The notes beneath the pieces are model-generated. The model was not told where the DNA came from. It worked only from the letters and a program-made list of their open reading frames with translations, and ran no database searches. A DNA stretch of 64,000 nt from the NCBI RefSeq assembly GCF_008642235.1, contig NZ_SJEV01000001.1, positions 1,488,001-1,552,000 of the forward strand, given 5' to 3'. The position numbers and the translations under genes were made by a program. Source of the DNA: Planctomonas psychrotolerans (GTDB lineage Bacteria > Actinomycetota > Actinomycetes > Actinomycetales > Microbacteriaceae). This document shows, piece by piece, positions 46,677-55,721 of this stretch (positions are counted from its first letter, which is position 1; every line of letters starts with the position of its first letter).

Positions 46677-46677
<1 letters not shown>
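46201..46677 (+). CDS. DUF3151-family protein
   Basis: Conserved actinobacterial protein of 158 residues and unknown function, recognised from GENLLG-like start ([13 protein letters not shown]), [20 protein letters not shown] and [17 protein letters not shown]. Mostly helical, cytoplasmic. Its stop overlaps the purA GTG (TAGTG), so the two are co-translated. In other actinobacteria such proteins also neighbour purine genes, from memory, but no function has been assigned. Confidence 0.88.
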
Positions 46678-47969
<1,292 letters not shown>

Positions 47970-47982
47970 CCGGGGGCGCCGG

Positions 47983-48198
47983 ATGATCCGGGAGGGGTGG
48001 CAGGACGACCCCCGCCTCGATACCGACGCCGCCGACCTCGCTCGTTTCCTCAGCCGAGCGGATGCGACGACAGCGACCCGGGACGCGCTGCGCACGTCGG
48101 CCGACATGTCGCCCGAGCAGTACGCAGCCGCCTGGCGCGCTCTGCACCGCTTCGGCTACGTGACCAGCGCCGAACTGCGCCGCCTCGCCGTGCTCTGA
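47983..48198 (+). CDS. Small protein of 71 residues, unknown
   Basis: Short cytoplasmic protein, probably all helical, with MSPEQYAAAWRALHRFGYVTSAELRRLAVL split as MSPEQYAAAWRALHRFGY and VTSAELRRL. The C-terminal half could form a winged-helix-like or helix-turn-helix unit. It follows purA by 13 bases in the same direction and is probably co-transcribed. It ends 7 bases before a convergent gene. No family recognised. Confidence 0.6.
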   Translation: MIREGWQDDPRLDTDAADLARFLSRADATTATRDALRTSADMSPEQYAAAWRALHRFGYVTSAELRRLAVL

Positions 48199-48205
48199 CA
48201 GCAGC

Positions 48206-49081
48206 TCACACCGCGGCCGAGCGCCAGAACGAGACGAGCACCCTGGCGCTCTCCTCGGGACGGTCCACCTGCGGGGAGTGACCCGCGTCGGGCACGATGA
48301 CGTAGGGCGCGTCGAGGCGCTCGGCCATGTCCTTCTGCCAGTCGTGCGGCCACGCGTCGTCGTTCTCGCCGTGGGACACGAGCACCGGCACGCCGGCCTC
48401 GCGCACCTCGTCGACCCGATCGGGCTGGGAGTCGAGGATGCCGACCGCCGCCAGCAGCTGGGTGGAACTGGTCGCTCGCAGCCGGTCGTAGAACCAGCGC
48501 TCCAGCCGACCGAGGTTCTCCGGCTCGGCGCCGGGGTTGCCCCATCGCCAGAGCGCGTCGGTGCCGCCCGCGGTGAGCGCGGCCGCGACCTCGGGGCGCG
48601 TCGCCCAACTGCGCGGTCCCGAATTCCACATCGTGAAGCTCAGGAAGCGCGACGGATCCTGCAGTACGGCCTCGATGCCGACGATGCCCCCGAAACTGTG
48701 ACCGAGCAGGTGCACGGGCGCGGTGAGGCCGAGCGTATCGAGCACCCAGTGCACGTCGCGGCCCAGTGTCTCGACCTCGTATCCGCTGATGTCGGTGGGC
48801 GGTTCGGTGTGGTGCGGGCCCTCCGAGTGGTACTGGCCGCGCTGGGAGAACGCCACGACCGTGAAGCCCAGATCGGCGATGGGTCCGAGGACCGGGTAGA
48901 AATCCTCCTTCGACCCGGTGTATCCGGGCACCAGGACGGCGACCGGTGCGGACTCCGGCGAGTCTCCACGGGAGACGACGCGGACGGCGGACAGCGCACC
49001 CTCGGGACGGTCGAGGGTGAACTCCTCGGCGTCCTCCGGCTTGAGGTCGGTCAGCGTGCGGGGCTCGGCATTTCCGGTCAT
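48206..49081 (-). CDS. Alpha/beta-fold hydrolase
   Basis: Hydrolase of 291 residues. The nucleophile elbow GHSFGG is in VHLLGHSFGGIVGIEAVL; the oxyanion-side strand is VAVLVPGYTGSKEDFYPV; the acid Asp is probably in VLVSHGENDDAWP and the His in DAGHSPQVDRPEE. This matches lipases and peptidases of the alpha/beta superfamily without a specific subfamily. No signal peptide. TAGCCT lies 6 bases before the ATG, predicting a leaderless mRNA. Confidence 0.92.
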   Translation of the reverse strand: MTGNAEPRTLTDLKPEDAEEFTLDRPEGALSAVRVVSRGDSPESAPVAVLVPGYTGSKEDFYPVLGPIADLGFTVVAFSQRGQYHSEGPHHTEPPTDISGYEVETLGRDVHWVLDTLGLTAPVHLLGHSFGGIVGIEAVLQDPSRFLSFTMWNSGPRSWATRPEVAAALTAGGTDALWRWGNPGAEPENLGRLERWFYDRLRATSSTQLLAAVGILDSQPDRVDEVREAGVPVLVSHGENDDAWPHDWQKDMAERLDAPYVIVPDAGHSPQVDRPEESARVLVSFWRSAAV

Positions 49082-49087
49082 CGGTCG

Positions 49088-49093
49088 AGGCTA
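49088..49093 (-). promoter_or_regulatory. -10 element for the alpha/beta hydrolase gene
   Basis: TAGCCT ends 6 bases before the ATG at 49081. Confidence 0.5.
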
Positions 49094-49140
49094 CGCCGGA
49101 AGCGTAATCACCCGGCGCACATTCGTGGTGGAGTTGACCC

Positions 49141-49560
49141 ATGGAAGCCATTTACACCGCAATCGCCCATGCCTCCGGAGGAGGCCGTGACGGATCCGTG
49201 CGCACCGAAGACGACCGACTGGTGCTCGACACCCGCCCGCCCCAGGAGATGGGCGGCTCGGGAGAGGGCACGAACCCGGAGCAGCTCTTCGCGGCCGGAT
49301 ATTCGGCCTGCTACCTGGGTGCGCTGCACGCCGCCGGGAAGCAGCTCACCCTGACGACGAAGGATGCCGCGGTATCGGCCAGCGTGGCCATCGGCTCGAA
49401 CGGTGAGGGCGGCTTCGGTCTCGCGGTCGACCTCGACATCTACGTGCCCGGCGTCTCGCCGGACGAGGCGAAGCAGCTCGCTGACCTCGCCCACACCATC
49501 TGCCCCTACTCGAACGCCACCCGGGGCAACATCGAGGTCGGACTCAACATCGTGTCCTGA
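49141..49560 (+). CDS. ohr: Organic hydroperoxide reductase (Ohr/OsmC family)
   Basis: Thiol peroxidase that reduces organic hydroperoxides, 139 residues. The two redox cysteines are Cys57 (AAGYSACYLGAL) and Cys121 (HTICPYSNATRGN), and LFAAGYSACY plus YSNATR are Ohr signatures. GGTGGAG lies 7 bases before the ATG. No OhrR regulator is adjacent. A strong terminator follows. Confidence 0.95.
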   Translation: MEAIYTAIAHASGGGRDGSVRTEDDRLVLDTRPPQEMGGSGEGTNPEQLFAAGYSACYLGALHAAGKQLTLTTKDAAVSASVAIGSNGEGGFGLAVDLDIYVPGVSPDEAKQLADLAHTICPYSNATRGNIEVGLNIVS

Positions 49561-49580
49561 CCGGATCGCACCAGAAGAAC

Positions 49581-49611
49581 GGAAGGCCCCCGGCGATGCC
49601 GGGGGCCTTCC
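49581..49611. terminator. Terminator between ohr and convergent hsp20
   Basis: GGAAGGCCCCCGGC pairs perfectly with GCCGGGGGCCTTCC around GAT, a 14-bp stem 20 bases after ohr. It also ends the opposing hsp20 transcript, where the T-rich flank is weak. Confidence 0.88.
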
Positions 49612-49629
49612 GTGTGCGCACGTCGTGCG

Positions 49630-50091
49630 TCAGCTCTCGCCGCCGCCCGACGTGACCTCCGAGGCGCTGTTCTCCTCCACGCGCATCGAACCCTGCCCGT
49701 GCGACACCTCGATCTTCCGCGGCTTCGACTCCGCGGCGATCGGAATGGTGAGGGACAGCACGCCGTCGTTGAACGTCGCATCGATCTTCTCGAGGTCGGC
49801 GTCCCGTCCCAGCACCAGTTGGCGCGCATAGGTGCCCGTCGGGCGCTCGTGTGCGAGCCACTGAACGTCGGTGCCCTCGTGCGACGAGCGATGGGCCGTC
49901 ACGGTGAGCGTCTTGTCCTGGGCGCTCACGTCGATGGACCCGGGGTCGACGCCCGGCAGGTCGAACATCAGAACGTAGTGGTCGCCCGTGCGGAACAGGT
50001 CGAGCGGCATCATCGCGGAGTTGCGTGCATTGCCCAGAACCTGATCGATCAGCCGGTCGACGTCACGGAACGGATCGATTCGAGTAGCCAC
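49630..50091 (-). CDS. Hsp20/alpha-crystallin small heat-shock protein
   Basis: ATP-independent chaperone of 153 residues that binds unfolding proteins. The alpha-crystallin domain spans about 35-130, with YVLMFDLPGVDPGSIDVSAQ at its start and NDGVLSLTIPIAAESKPRKIEV near its end (shown as NDGVLSLTIPIA). The GTG at 50091 is set by GAGGAGGTG about 7 bases upstream. It has a near-consensus promoter about 100 bases upstream and a hairpin in the leader. No HspR-type (HAIR) box was found. Confidence 0.95.
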   Translation of the reverse strand: MATRIDPFRDVDRLIDQVLGNARNSAMMPLDLFRTGDHYVLMFDLPGVDPGSIDVSAQDKTLTVTAHRSSHEGTDVQWLAHERPTGTYARQLVLGRDADLEKIDATFNDGVLSLTIPIAAESKPRKIEVSHGQGSMRVEENSASEVTSGGGES

Positions 50092-50111
50092 ACCAATCAC
50101 CTCCTCAGCGA

Positions 50112-50134
50112 GGTTCCTGGCCCCTCCAGGAACC
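50112..50134 (-). promoter_or_regulatory. Hairpin in hsp20 leader
   Basis: GGTTCCTGG pairs perfectly with CCAGGAACC around AGGGG, 6 bases upstream of the Shine-Dalgarno region in the predicted mRNA. The position suggests mRNA stabilisation or a temperature-dependent element. The ribosome site itself is not inside this stem. Confidence 0.45.
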
Positions 50135-50190
50135 GAACGGTGTTCGCCTCGCCGGGCCCTGTACGAGGCCCCCGAGGCGGCTACACCAGT

Positions 50191-50220
50191 GTTATACACC
50201 AGAGCAAAAGCCCTGTGCAA
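50191..50220 (-). promoter_or_regulatory. Promoter of hsp20
   Basis: On the minus strand, TTGCAC (50215-50220) and TATAAC (50191-50196) are separated by 18 bases. This is the most consensus-like housekeeping promoter in the window. The leader would be about 95 bases. The rest of the 307-base gap to the divergent gene at 50399 shows no gene. Confidence 0.65.
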
Positions 50221-50398
50221 GTCGATATTCGGAGCCATTGGGGCACCGCCCTTCGCCGCGTTCCGATCGCCGCCGCCGCTCCACGAGCCCGCCGGAATCG
50301 GGTGGCGTCGCGGCGGAGAACGGAGGAGCATGGAAGACGCCGACGGGTCGGACGGGACGTCCGCCGGCATGCGCAGTTCGGTACGAAGGGAGCGCCCC

Positions 50399-51736
50399 AT
50401 GGCAACTCGCTCGAAGCACGTCCTCATCCTCGGCGGGGGATACGTCGGCCTGTACACCGCGTGGGAGCTGCAGAAGCACGCGTCCTCCGCGGGCCTGCGG
50501 ATCACCGTGGTCGAACCGAACCCGTACATGACCTACCAACCCCTCCTGCCCGAGGTCGCGGGCGGCCAGGTCGAGCCGCGCAACGTGACGGTGCAACTCC
50601 GCCGTGCGCTCCGCAAGTCGAACGTGCTGCGCGGCGAGCTGGAGAGTCTGGACGTGGACGCGAAGACGGCTTCGGTGCGCGACCTGCAGGGCACGACCCG
50701 GCGCCTCGACTACGACCACGTGGTGATCGCCACCGGCTCCGTCAGCCGTACCTTCCCCACGCCGGGCCTCGCCGAGAACGCGGTGGGATTCAAGACCCTC
50801 GAGGAAGCCGTCTACGTGCGCGACCGGGTGCTCGACAACATCGCGCTCGCCGCAGCGTCCACCGATGCGGACGAGCGCGCGAAGGCCCTCACCTTCGTTT
50901 TCATCGGCGGTGGGTACACCGGCGTCGAGGCGCTCGGTGAACTCAACGACCTCGCGAAGATCACGGTCGACGCGTACCCGGAGGTCGACCGTTCCGACCT
51001 GCGTTGGGTGCTCATCGAGGCGCTCGACCGGGTGGCCCCGGAGGTGGGACCGAGCCTGTCCCGCTACACGCTGGGCAAACTCCGCGACCGAGGCATCGAC
51101 GTGCGGTTCGAGACCACCGTGACGTCATGCGTCGACGGCGACGTGGTGCTGAGCACCGGTGAGACCATCCCGGCGAACACGATCGTCTGGACAGCCGGGG
51201 TCAAGCCCAACCCGGTGCTGGATGCGACGAACGCGCCCCGCGGACCGAAGGGTCACGTAAACGTGAATCCCTACCTGCAGGTCGCGCACGAGGACGGCAC
51301 CATCGTCGACGGCGCCTGGGCCGCGGGCGACAACGCACAGGTGCCCGACCTCACCGCGGAGACGCAGCCGGCCTACTGCCCGCCCAACGCGCAGCACGCG
51401 TTGCGACAGGCCAAGCGCCTCGCCAAGAACATCGCAGCGGTGCTCGAGGGCCGGGAGATCGAGGAATACCGTCACGCCTCCCTGGGCACCGTCGCGAGCT
51501 ACGGGTTCGGCAAGGGCGCCGCGAACATCAAGGGCCTGAAGCTCCGCGGCGCGCTTGCCTGGCTCGCGCACCGGGCGTACCACGGCATGGCGATGCCCAC
51601 CGTGAACCGCAAGATCCGCGTCTTCGCCGGGTGGGCGACCGGTGTCGTGCTGCCGCGCGACATCACGCCCATGTCGGCCCACGAGCATCCGCGGGACGCG
51701 TTCATGCGCAACGTCGCGGCGAACGATCGCAAGTAG
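50399..51736 (+). CDS. ndh: Type II NADH dehydrogenase (NAD(P)/FAD oxidoreductase)
   Basis: Single-subunit NADH:quinone oxidoreductase feeding the respiratory chain, 445 residues. The FAD-binding motif is LILGGGYVGLYTAWELQ near the N-terminus and the NADH motif is FIGGGYTGVEALGEL at about 173-187. TVWTAGVK-like IVWTAGVKPNP and the second FAD motif AAGDNAQVPDL follow. The C-terminal part is amphipathic for membrane association. The ATG at 50399 has GGGAG upstream; earlier in-frame starts would overlap the regulatory region. Confidence 0.93.
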   Translation: MATRSKHVLILGGGYVGLYTAWELQKHASSAGLRITVVEPNPYMTYQPLLPEVAGGQVEPRNVTVQLRRALRKSNVLRGELESLDVDAKTASVRDLQGTTRRLDYDHVVIATGSVSRTFPTPGLAENAVGFKTLEEAVYVRDRVLDNIALAAASTDADERAKALTFVFIGGGYTGVEALGELNDLAKITVDAYPEVDRSDLRWVLIEALDRVAPEVGPSLSRYTLGKLRDRGIDVRFETTVTSCVDGDVVLSTGETIPANTIVWTAGVKPNPVLDATNAPRGPKGHVNVNPYLQVAHEDGTIVDGAWAAGDNAQVPDLTAETQPAYCPPNAQHALRQAKRLAKNIAAVLEGREIEEYRHASLGTVASYGFGKGAANIKGLKLRGALAWLAHRAYHGMAMPTVNRKIRVFAGWATGVVLPRDITPMSAHEHPRDAFMRNVAANDRK

Positions 51737-51757
51737 GACCGGGCGGCGGGAAGTGGA

Positions 51758-51763
51758 TAGTGT
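51758..51763 (+). promoter_or_regulatory. -10 element for the chorismate mutase gene
   Basis: TAGTGT ends 6 bases before the ATG at 51770; leaderless start predicted. Confidence 0.45.
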
Positions 51764-51769
51764 CGAGTC

Positions 51770-52111
51770 ATGGCGATGACTGAGGGGCCTGCTGGAGCCG
51801 CGATCACCGGTGAGGAACGCGAGGCTCTCGACGAGCTCACCGACATCAGGCGGAGCATCGACAACATCGACGCGGCGCTCGTGCACCTCCTCGCCGAGCG
51901 CTTCAAGTTCACGCAGCAGGTGGGTCGCCTGAAGGCGGCGCACGGTCTCCCGCCCGCCGATCCCGACCGGGAGCGGATGCAGATCCACCGGCTGCGGTCG
52001 CTGGCGGAGGAGTCGCGACTCGACCCCGCCTTCGCGGAGAAGTTCCTGAACTTCATCGTCGCGGAGGTCATCCACCACCACGAGCAGATCGCGGGCGGCT
52101 CCGCCTCCTGA
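51770..52111 (+). CDS. Chorismate mutase (AroQ type)
   Basis: Converts chorismate to prephenate for phenylalanine and tyrosine synthesis; 113 residues, the all-helical AroQ fold. Characteristic parts are LTDIRRSIDNIDAALVHLLAERF, given as RRSIDNIDAALVHLLAERF, with Arg and Asp of the active site, and the Lys in FTQQVGRLKAA. No signal peptide, so it is the cytoplasmic form. In actinobacteria such stand-alone enzymes often need a DAHP synthase partner for full activity. Confidence 0.93.
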   Translation: MAMTEGPAGAAITGEEREALDELTDIRRSIDNIDAALVHLLAERFKFTQQVGRLKAAHGLPPADPDRERMQIHRLRSLAEESRLDPAFAEKFLNFIVAEVIHHHEQIAGGSAS

Positions 52112-52133
52112 CCGTTCGGGCGCGGAGTGCGCG

Positions 52134-53819
52134 TTACTGGTAGGTGACCAGTTCGGGCGTCGGCTCGACCTGCGACATGGTCTGCTGCGGCGTGAGGGGC
52201 GGCAGGTCCTCGTCGTAGAAGTTCTTCCAGCCCCAGGTCACACCCTCCGGAGCACCCTGGTGCAGGACCCGCCACGTCTCCTGCTTGGCGGGCTGGCTGC
52301 CCTGGCCGTCCACGTGGATCAGGATGGCGAGTTCGTCGCGGGACGTGTCCACAGCAGCGCGGTCGCTGATCATCCGCAGCTGGAACTGGTGCAGCACGAG
52401 CAGCTTCTGCGGTAGCGCCTTCTCGGCGGTGAGGTCGGCGAGCCAGGTGACCACGGAGTTGACCTCCGCGGCTCCGACCGAGCCGATGGTCACCAAATGA
52501 CGCCCGTCGGGCTTCAGGCGCCACTCCGGATCGAGCGCGAGTCCCACGTGCGGGAGTTCGAGGAGCGGCTGGTACAGCTTCGCCTGGGTCAGGAAGTCGG
52601 TGCGTCCGGGCTGAAGGTCGAGCACCACATACATCCCCGCGTCGCCGGCCGCCTCGACCCAGGGCCGCAGCGTGTCGATCGAGATCTCGTTGGAGTAGTC
52701 GCCGTCGGGTCCGGCGTCTCCCGCGGCGACGGTGGTGATGATCTCGAGCATCGGCACCACGGTGCGGTCGCTGAGGGCCGCGTACGGTGCCGCGGTGTCG
52801 CGGGCCCGCTCGAGGGTCTCGGGGAGGCCCTGCTCGCCCAGCACGCCGAGCACCGGCGAATCGGGTGTGCCGTACAGCGCCACGAACATGTGGTCGGGGA
52901 ACAACAGTTGACCGCCCGCGGGAAGCTGCACCCCGGACATCGCGGACCGCACCTTCCAGTCGAGGCTCGGTTCCGCTCCGAACGCCGGCCCGAGCGCGAG
53001 CACCGCTGCGGGCGACGCCTCGGACAACGCCGTGATCAGTTCGCTCGACGCCTGCGGGTTGGGCCGGTCGGCGGGGACGAGGGAGACGGCGACACCGGCG
53101 GCGCGCGCGGTGGCCACGCCGGCGAGCGAGGCGGGCTCGTCGATGGCGAGCAGCATGCCGTCGCCCTGCGGCTCGCCGCGATCCATGTCGGGAAGGTCGC
53201 CCGCTTCCTCCCCGGCCGCGTCCGCCGAGGTGCCGTCCGCGGATGCCGACCCGACGAGGGTCAGCACGTCGGTGTCCTCGGCGGTCAACCCGGCGACGGC
53301 CGCGAGAGCCGCGGCGGGCTCGGGAACCTCGATCGCCCGGGGGCTACCGGGCAGCATATCGATGAGATCGGCAGGGTCGGCATCGAGAACGGTTCGGTTC
53401 CCGCTGTCGCTGTCGCTGTCGCTGTCGGCGTTCGCCGCATCCGGGTCGCCGATGCGGAGCACCGTCGTGGCATCGAGACGAGTCAGTTCCTCCTCGACCG
53501 ACGGGTCGGCTGAGTCCGACCCGGGCGAGGTGAGCAGGAGCGGCGCGCCGAGGGCGACGGCCGCCGACGCGGCGGCGGCCTGAGCCGCGGGGTCATCGGC
53601 GGGCGCGGTGACGACGAGGGGGGAGGTGCTGAAGAGCGCACGGCTCGTGGCCACCGCGCTCGCGACCGGGTCCGCGTCGCCGAGGACGGTGAGCTGCTCG
53701 GCGGGGAGCGCGGTCTCGGCCGCCAGCTCCTCCGCATCGGGTTTCGGCTCGCCGACGCACCCCGCGAGCAGCACCGCGGAGGCGGTCAGGGCCGTGAATG
53801 TCGGCAGGAAACGACGCAT
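52134..53819 (-). CDS. Large secreted lipoprotein, unknown function
   Basis: Lipoprotein of 561 residues with lipobox LAGC (Cys21). Residues 40-230 form repeated segments resembling cell-wall-binding or substrate-binding halves (PLVVTAPADDPAAQAAAASA, GAPLLLTSPG). The later part (about 330-530) looks like a beta/alpha domain: PMLEIITTVAAGDAGPDGDY, MYVVLDLQPGRTDF, HVGLALDPEWRLKPDGRH, LVLHQF. That resembles a degenerate glycosidase barrel. A DSDSDSDSG stretch comes from a 6-bp repeat. Function not recognised. TACAAA ends 7 bases before the ATG. Confidence 0.8.
   Translation of the reverse strand: MRRFLPTFTALTASAVLLAGCVGEPKPDAEELAAETALPAEQLTVLGDADPVASAVATSRALFSTSPLVVTAPADDPAAQAAAASAAVALGAPLLLTSPGSDSADPSVEEELTRLDATTVLRIGDPDAANADSDSDSDSGNRTVLDADPADLIDMLPGSPRAIEVPEPAAALAAVAGLTAEDTDVLTLVGSASADGTSADAAGEEAGDLPDMDRGEPQGDGMLLAIDEPASLAGVATARAAGVAVSLVPADRPNPQASSELITALSEASPAAVLALGPAFGAEPSLDWKVRSAMSGVQLPAGGQLLFPDHMFVALYGTPDSPVLGVLGEQGLPETLERARDTAAPYAALSDRTVVPMLEIITTVAAGDAGPDGDYSNEISIDTLRPWVEAAGDAGMYVVLDLQPGRTDFLTQAKLYQPLLELPHVGLALDPEWRLKPDGRHLVTIGSVGAAEVNSVVTWLADLTAEKALPQKLLVLHQFQLRMISDRAAVDTSRDELAILIHVDGQGSQPAKQETWRVLHQGAPEGVTWGWKNFYDEDLPPLTPQQTMSQVEPTPELVTYQ
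53403..53426 (-). repeat. Four tandem copies of a 6-bp coding repeat
   Basis: GCTGTC is repeated four times on the plus strand within the lipoprotein gene and encodes alternating Asp and Ser. Slippage would change length in steps of two residues without a frameshift. Confidence 0.8.
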
Positions 53820-53839
53820 CCGTCCCTTTGTACACCGAG

Positions 53840-53856
53840 GCGCCGCTTTTCGGCGC
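53840..53856 (-). terminator. Weak hairpin after the phosphatase pair
   Basis: GCGCCG and CGGCGC flank a CTTTT/AAAAG loop, 6 bp, between the end of the upstream gene at 53895 and the lipoprotein start. It may partly end the purine transcript. Confidence 0.35.
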
Positions 53857-53894
53857 TCATCCCGGGGCGGGGCGAATGCCGACGCGTTCCCCGC

Positions 53895-54767
53895 TCAGGC
53901 GACGCGCAGGAGAGCCTGAACCGGAGTGTGATCCGAGGGGTACCGGCCGTTCCAGCGGAACGGGTTGATCGCCGACTCGAGCACCTCCACGTGCTCGTTG
54001 GCGAGGATCCAATCGATGCGGTCGCCGCCCGGGACCGGTTCGTCGTAGTTGGGGAAGGTCCCGACCGCGGGCGTGGCCCGGCGATGGGCGCACAGCCACG
54101 CGTCCCGCAGCCCGCCCTCATGGGTGAGGATCGAGTACGGCTCGGACTCGACGGACACGTTGAAGTCGCCCATGACGATCACCGGCACGTCGGCGTCGAG
54201 GCCGCGCACGTGATCGGCTATGGCGTGGGCGCTCTTCCGTCGTGCCGACTCCGACTCGTGGTCGAGGTGCGTGTTCGCCACCACGAACTCCGAGCCGGTG
54301 CGGCGATCGCGCAGCCGCGCCCAGGTGACCATGCGCGTCGTCCGGTTGCCCCAGGTGGTGGACGCGACGACGTCGGGCGTGTCCGACAGCCAGTACGAGT
54401 CGGAATCGATCGCGGTCAGGCGCGACGAGTCGTAGAAGATCGCGCCCAGCTCGCCCTTCGCGCCACCCTCGCGACCCTCGCCGAGCATCCGGTAGCTTGC
54501 CGGCAGTCCACTCTCGATGGCGGGCAGCTGCTCCTGCAGCAACTCCTGCACGCCGAGGATGGTGGGCTGCTCGAGTGCGAGCACCTCGGTCACCGCCGTG
54601 CGGCGGGACGGCCAGAAGTCGGGAGAACCTGCCCGCGTGCGCGAGGAGATCGTGCGCACATTGAAGCTCATGACGTGGAGGGCATCGTCTCCGGCCGGAC
54701 CGAAGACTCGCGCGGACGTGACCGGGGTGCTGCTCGCCTGAGGCTCGGCAACGGTGATCTCGCTAAT
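53895..54767 (-). CDS. Endonuclease/exonuclease/phosphatase-family protein (paralogue 1)
   Basis: Metal-dependent phosphodiesterase or phosphatase of about 290 residues with the DNase I-like fold. Motifs: LHVMSFNVRT, TILGVQELL (metal Glu), VVANTHLDHESESARRKSA, VIVMGDFNVSVESEPY and the C-terminal SDHTPVQALL. No ATG, GTG or TTG fits between a TTG at 54863 and the ATG at 54671. An ATT at 54767 has AGGAG 6 bases upstream and gives a natural N-terminus, so ATT is my choice. No signal peptide. Substrate unknown; close paralogue of the next gene upstream. Confidence 0.8.
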   Translation of the reverse strand: MSEITVAEPQASSTPVTSARVFGPAGDDALHVMSFNVRTISSRTRAGSPDFWPSRRTAVTEVLALEQPTILGVQELLQEQLPAIESGLPASYRMLGEGREGGAKGELGAIFYDSSRLTAIDSDSYWLSDTPDVVASTTWGNRTTRMVTWARLRDRRTGSEFVVANTHLDHESESARRKSAHAIADHVRGLDADVPVIVMGDFNVSVESEPYSILTHEGGLRDAWLCAHRRATPAVGTFPNYDEPVPGGDRIDWILANEHVEVLESAINPFRWNGRYPSDHTPVQALLRVA

Positions 54768-54778
54768 GAGAAGCTCCT
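54765..54778 (-). promoter_or_regulatory. Shine-Dalgarno with apparent ATT start codon
   Basis: AGGAG (54774-54778) is followed after CTTCTC by ATT (54765-54767). ATT is a rare start, best known from infC, and lowers initiation. Confidence 0.5.
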
Positions 54779-54905
54779 GACACTCGACGATCGTCGTGGT
54801 CCACTGTGGAAGGTTTTCATGAACGATGGGCAGTGCATAGGGCGAACACGCGGGGAACCGCAAAAGAATTCCGCCCGCCGACGGCGATGCTCGGCGGTGC
54901 GGCGA

Positions 54906-55721
54906 TCAGCGCAGGCGGACGAGTGCCTGCACCGGAAGATGGTCGGACGCGGCGCGTCCCTCCGACGTGAACGGGTCGATGGCGGCCGTCAGCACCTCGA
55001 CCCGGTCGCTGGCGAGTACCCAGTCGATGCGGGGTCCGCCCTGCACCGGGCGGGTGTAGTCCGGCCGGGTGCCGTACTCCGCGGTGACCCGGCGGGAGGC
55101 CGCGACCCAGGTGTCGCGAAGGCCCGCGCCCTCGGTGAGGATGTCGAACGACGGGGAATCCCCGGCCGGGGCGTTGAAGTCGCCGGTCACGATGACGGGC
55201 ACGTCGGAATGCTGCGTGCGGATGCGTTCCACGATGGCACGCGCGCTCTGCTCGCGGGAATTGTCGTCGTGGTTGTCGAGGTGCGTGTTGAGGACGGCGA
55301 ACTCGATCCCCGTCGTCCGGTCGCGGAAGTGCGCCTCGGTGACCATGCGCGGCACCTCGTTGCCCCAGGACCGCGATCCGATCGCGTCCGGAGTGTCGGA
55401 CAGCCAGAGGTGGTCGAACCCCACCAGGTCGAGCCGTGCCGCGGCGTAGAAGATGGCGCAGAACTCGCCCCGGCTGCCGCCCTCGCGGCCCATGCCCACC
55501 CAGCGGTACGACGGCGGGAGGGCGCGGGCGACGGCGCCGACCTGGGAGTAGAGCGCCTCCTGCACGCCGAGGATCGTCGGACGCTCGATCTGCAACCAGC
55601 GGGCGAGCACGGGTTCGCGCTCGGGCCAGTAGTCGGGGTTCCCGGGCGCCACCCCGGTCTTCGCGTACCGCAGGTTGTACGAGGCGATGTGCAGCGTGTC
55701 GCGCTCGGCCGGGCCGATCAC
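54906..55721 (-). CDS. Endonuclease/exonuclease/phosphatase-family protein (paralogue 2), coupled to purL
   Basis: Phosphodiesterase-fold protein of 271 residues. Motifs: [65 protein letters not shown] and [12 protein letters not shown]. It shares long stretches with paralogue 1 (GREGG, LSDTPD, WGN, PxxTILGVQE), so the pair arose by duplication. The GTG at 55721 overlaps the purL stop (GTGA). Being co-translated with a purine enzyme suggests a nucleotide-related or house-cleaning role, which is inference. Confidence 0.87.
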   Translation of the reverse strand: MIGPAERDTLHIASYNLRYAKTGVAPGNPDYWPEREPVLARWLQIERPTILGVQEALYSQVGAVARALPPSYRWVGMGREGGSRGEFCAIFYAAARLDLVGFDHLWLSDTPDAIGSRSWGNEVPRMVTEAHFRDRTTGIEFAVLNTHLDNHDDNSREQSARAIVERIRTQHSDVPVIVTGDFNAPAGDSPSFDILTEGAGLRDTWVAASRRVTAEYGTRPDYTRPVQGGPRIDWVLASDRVEVLTAAIDPFTSEGRAASDHLPVQALVRLR

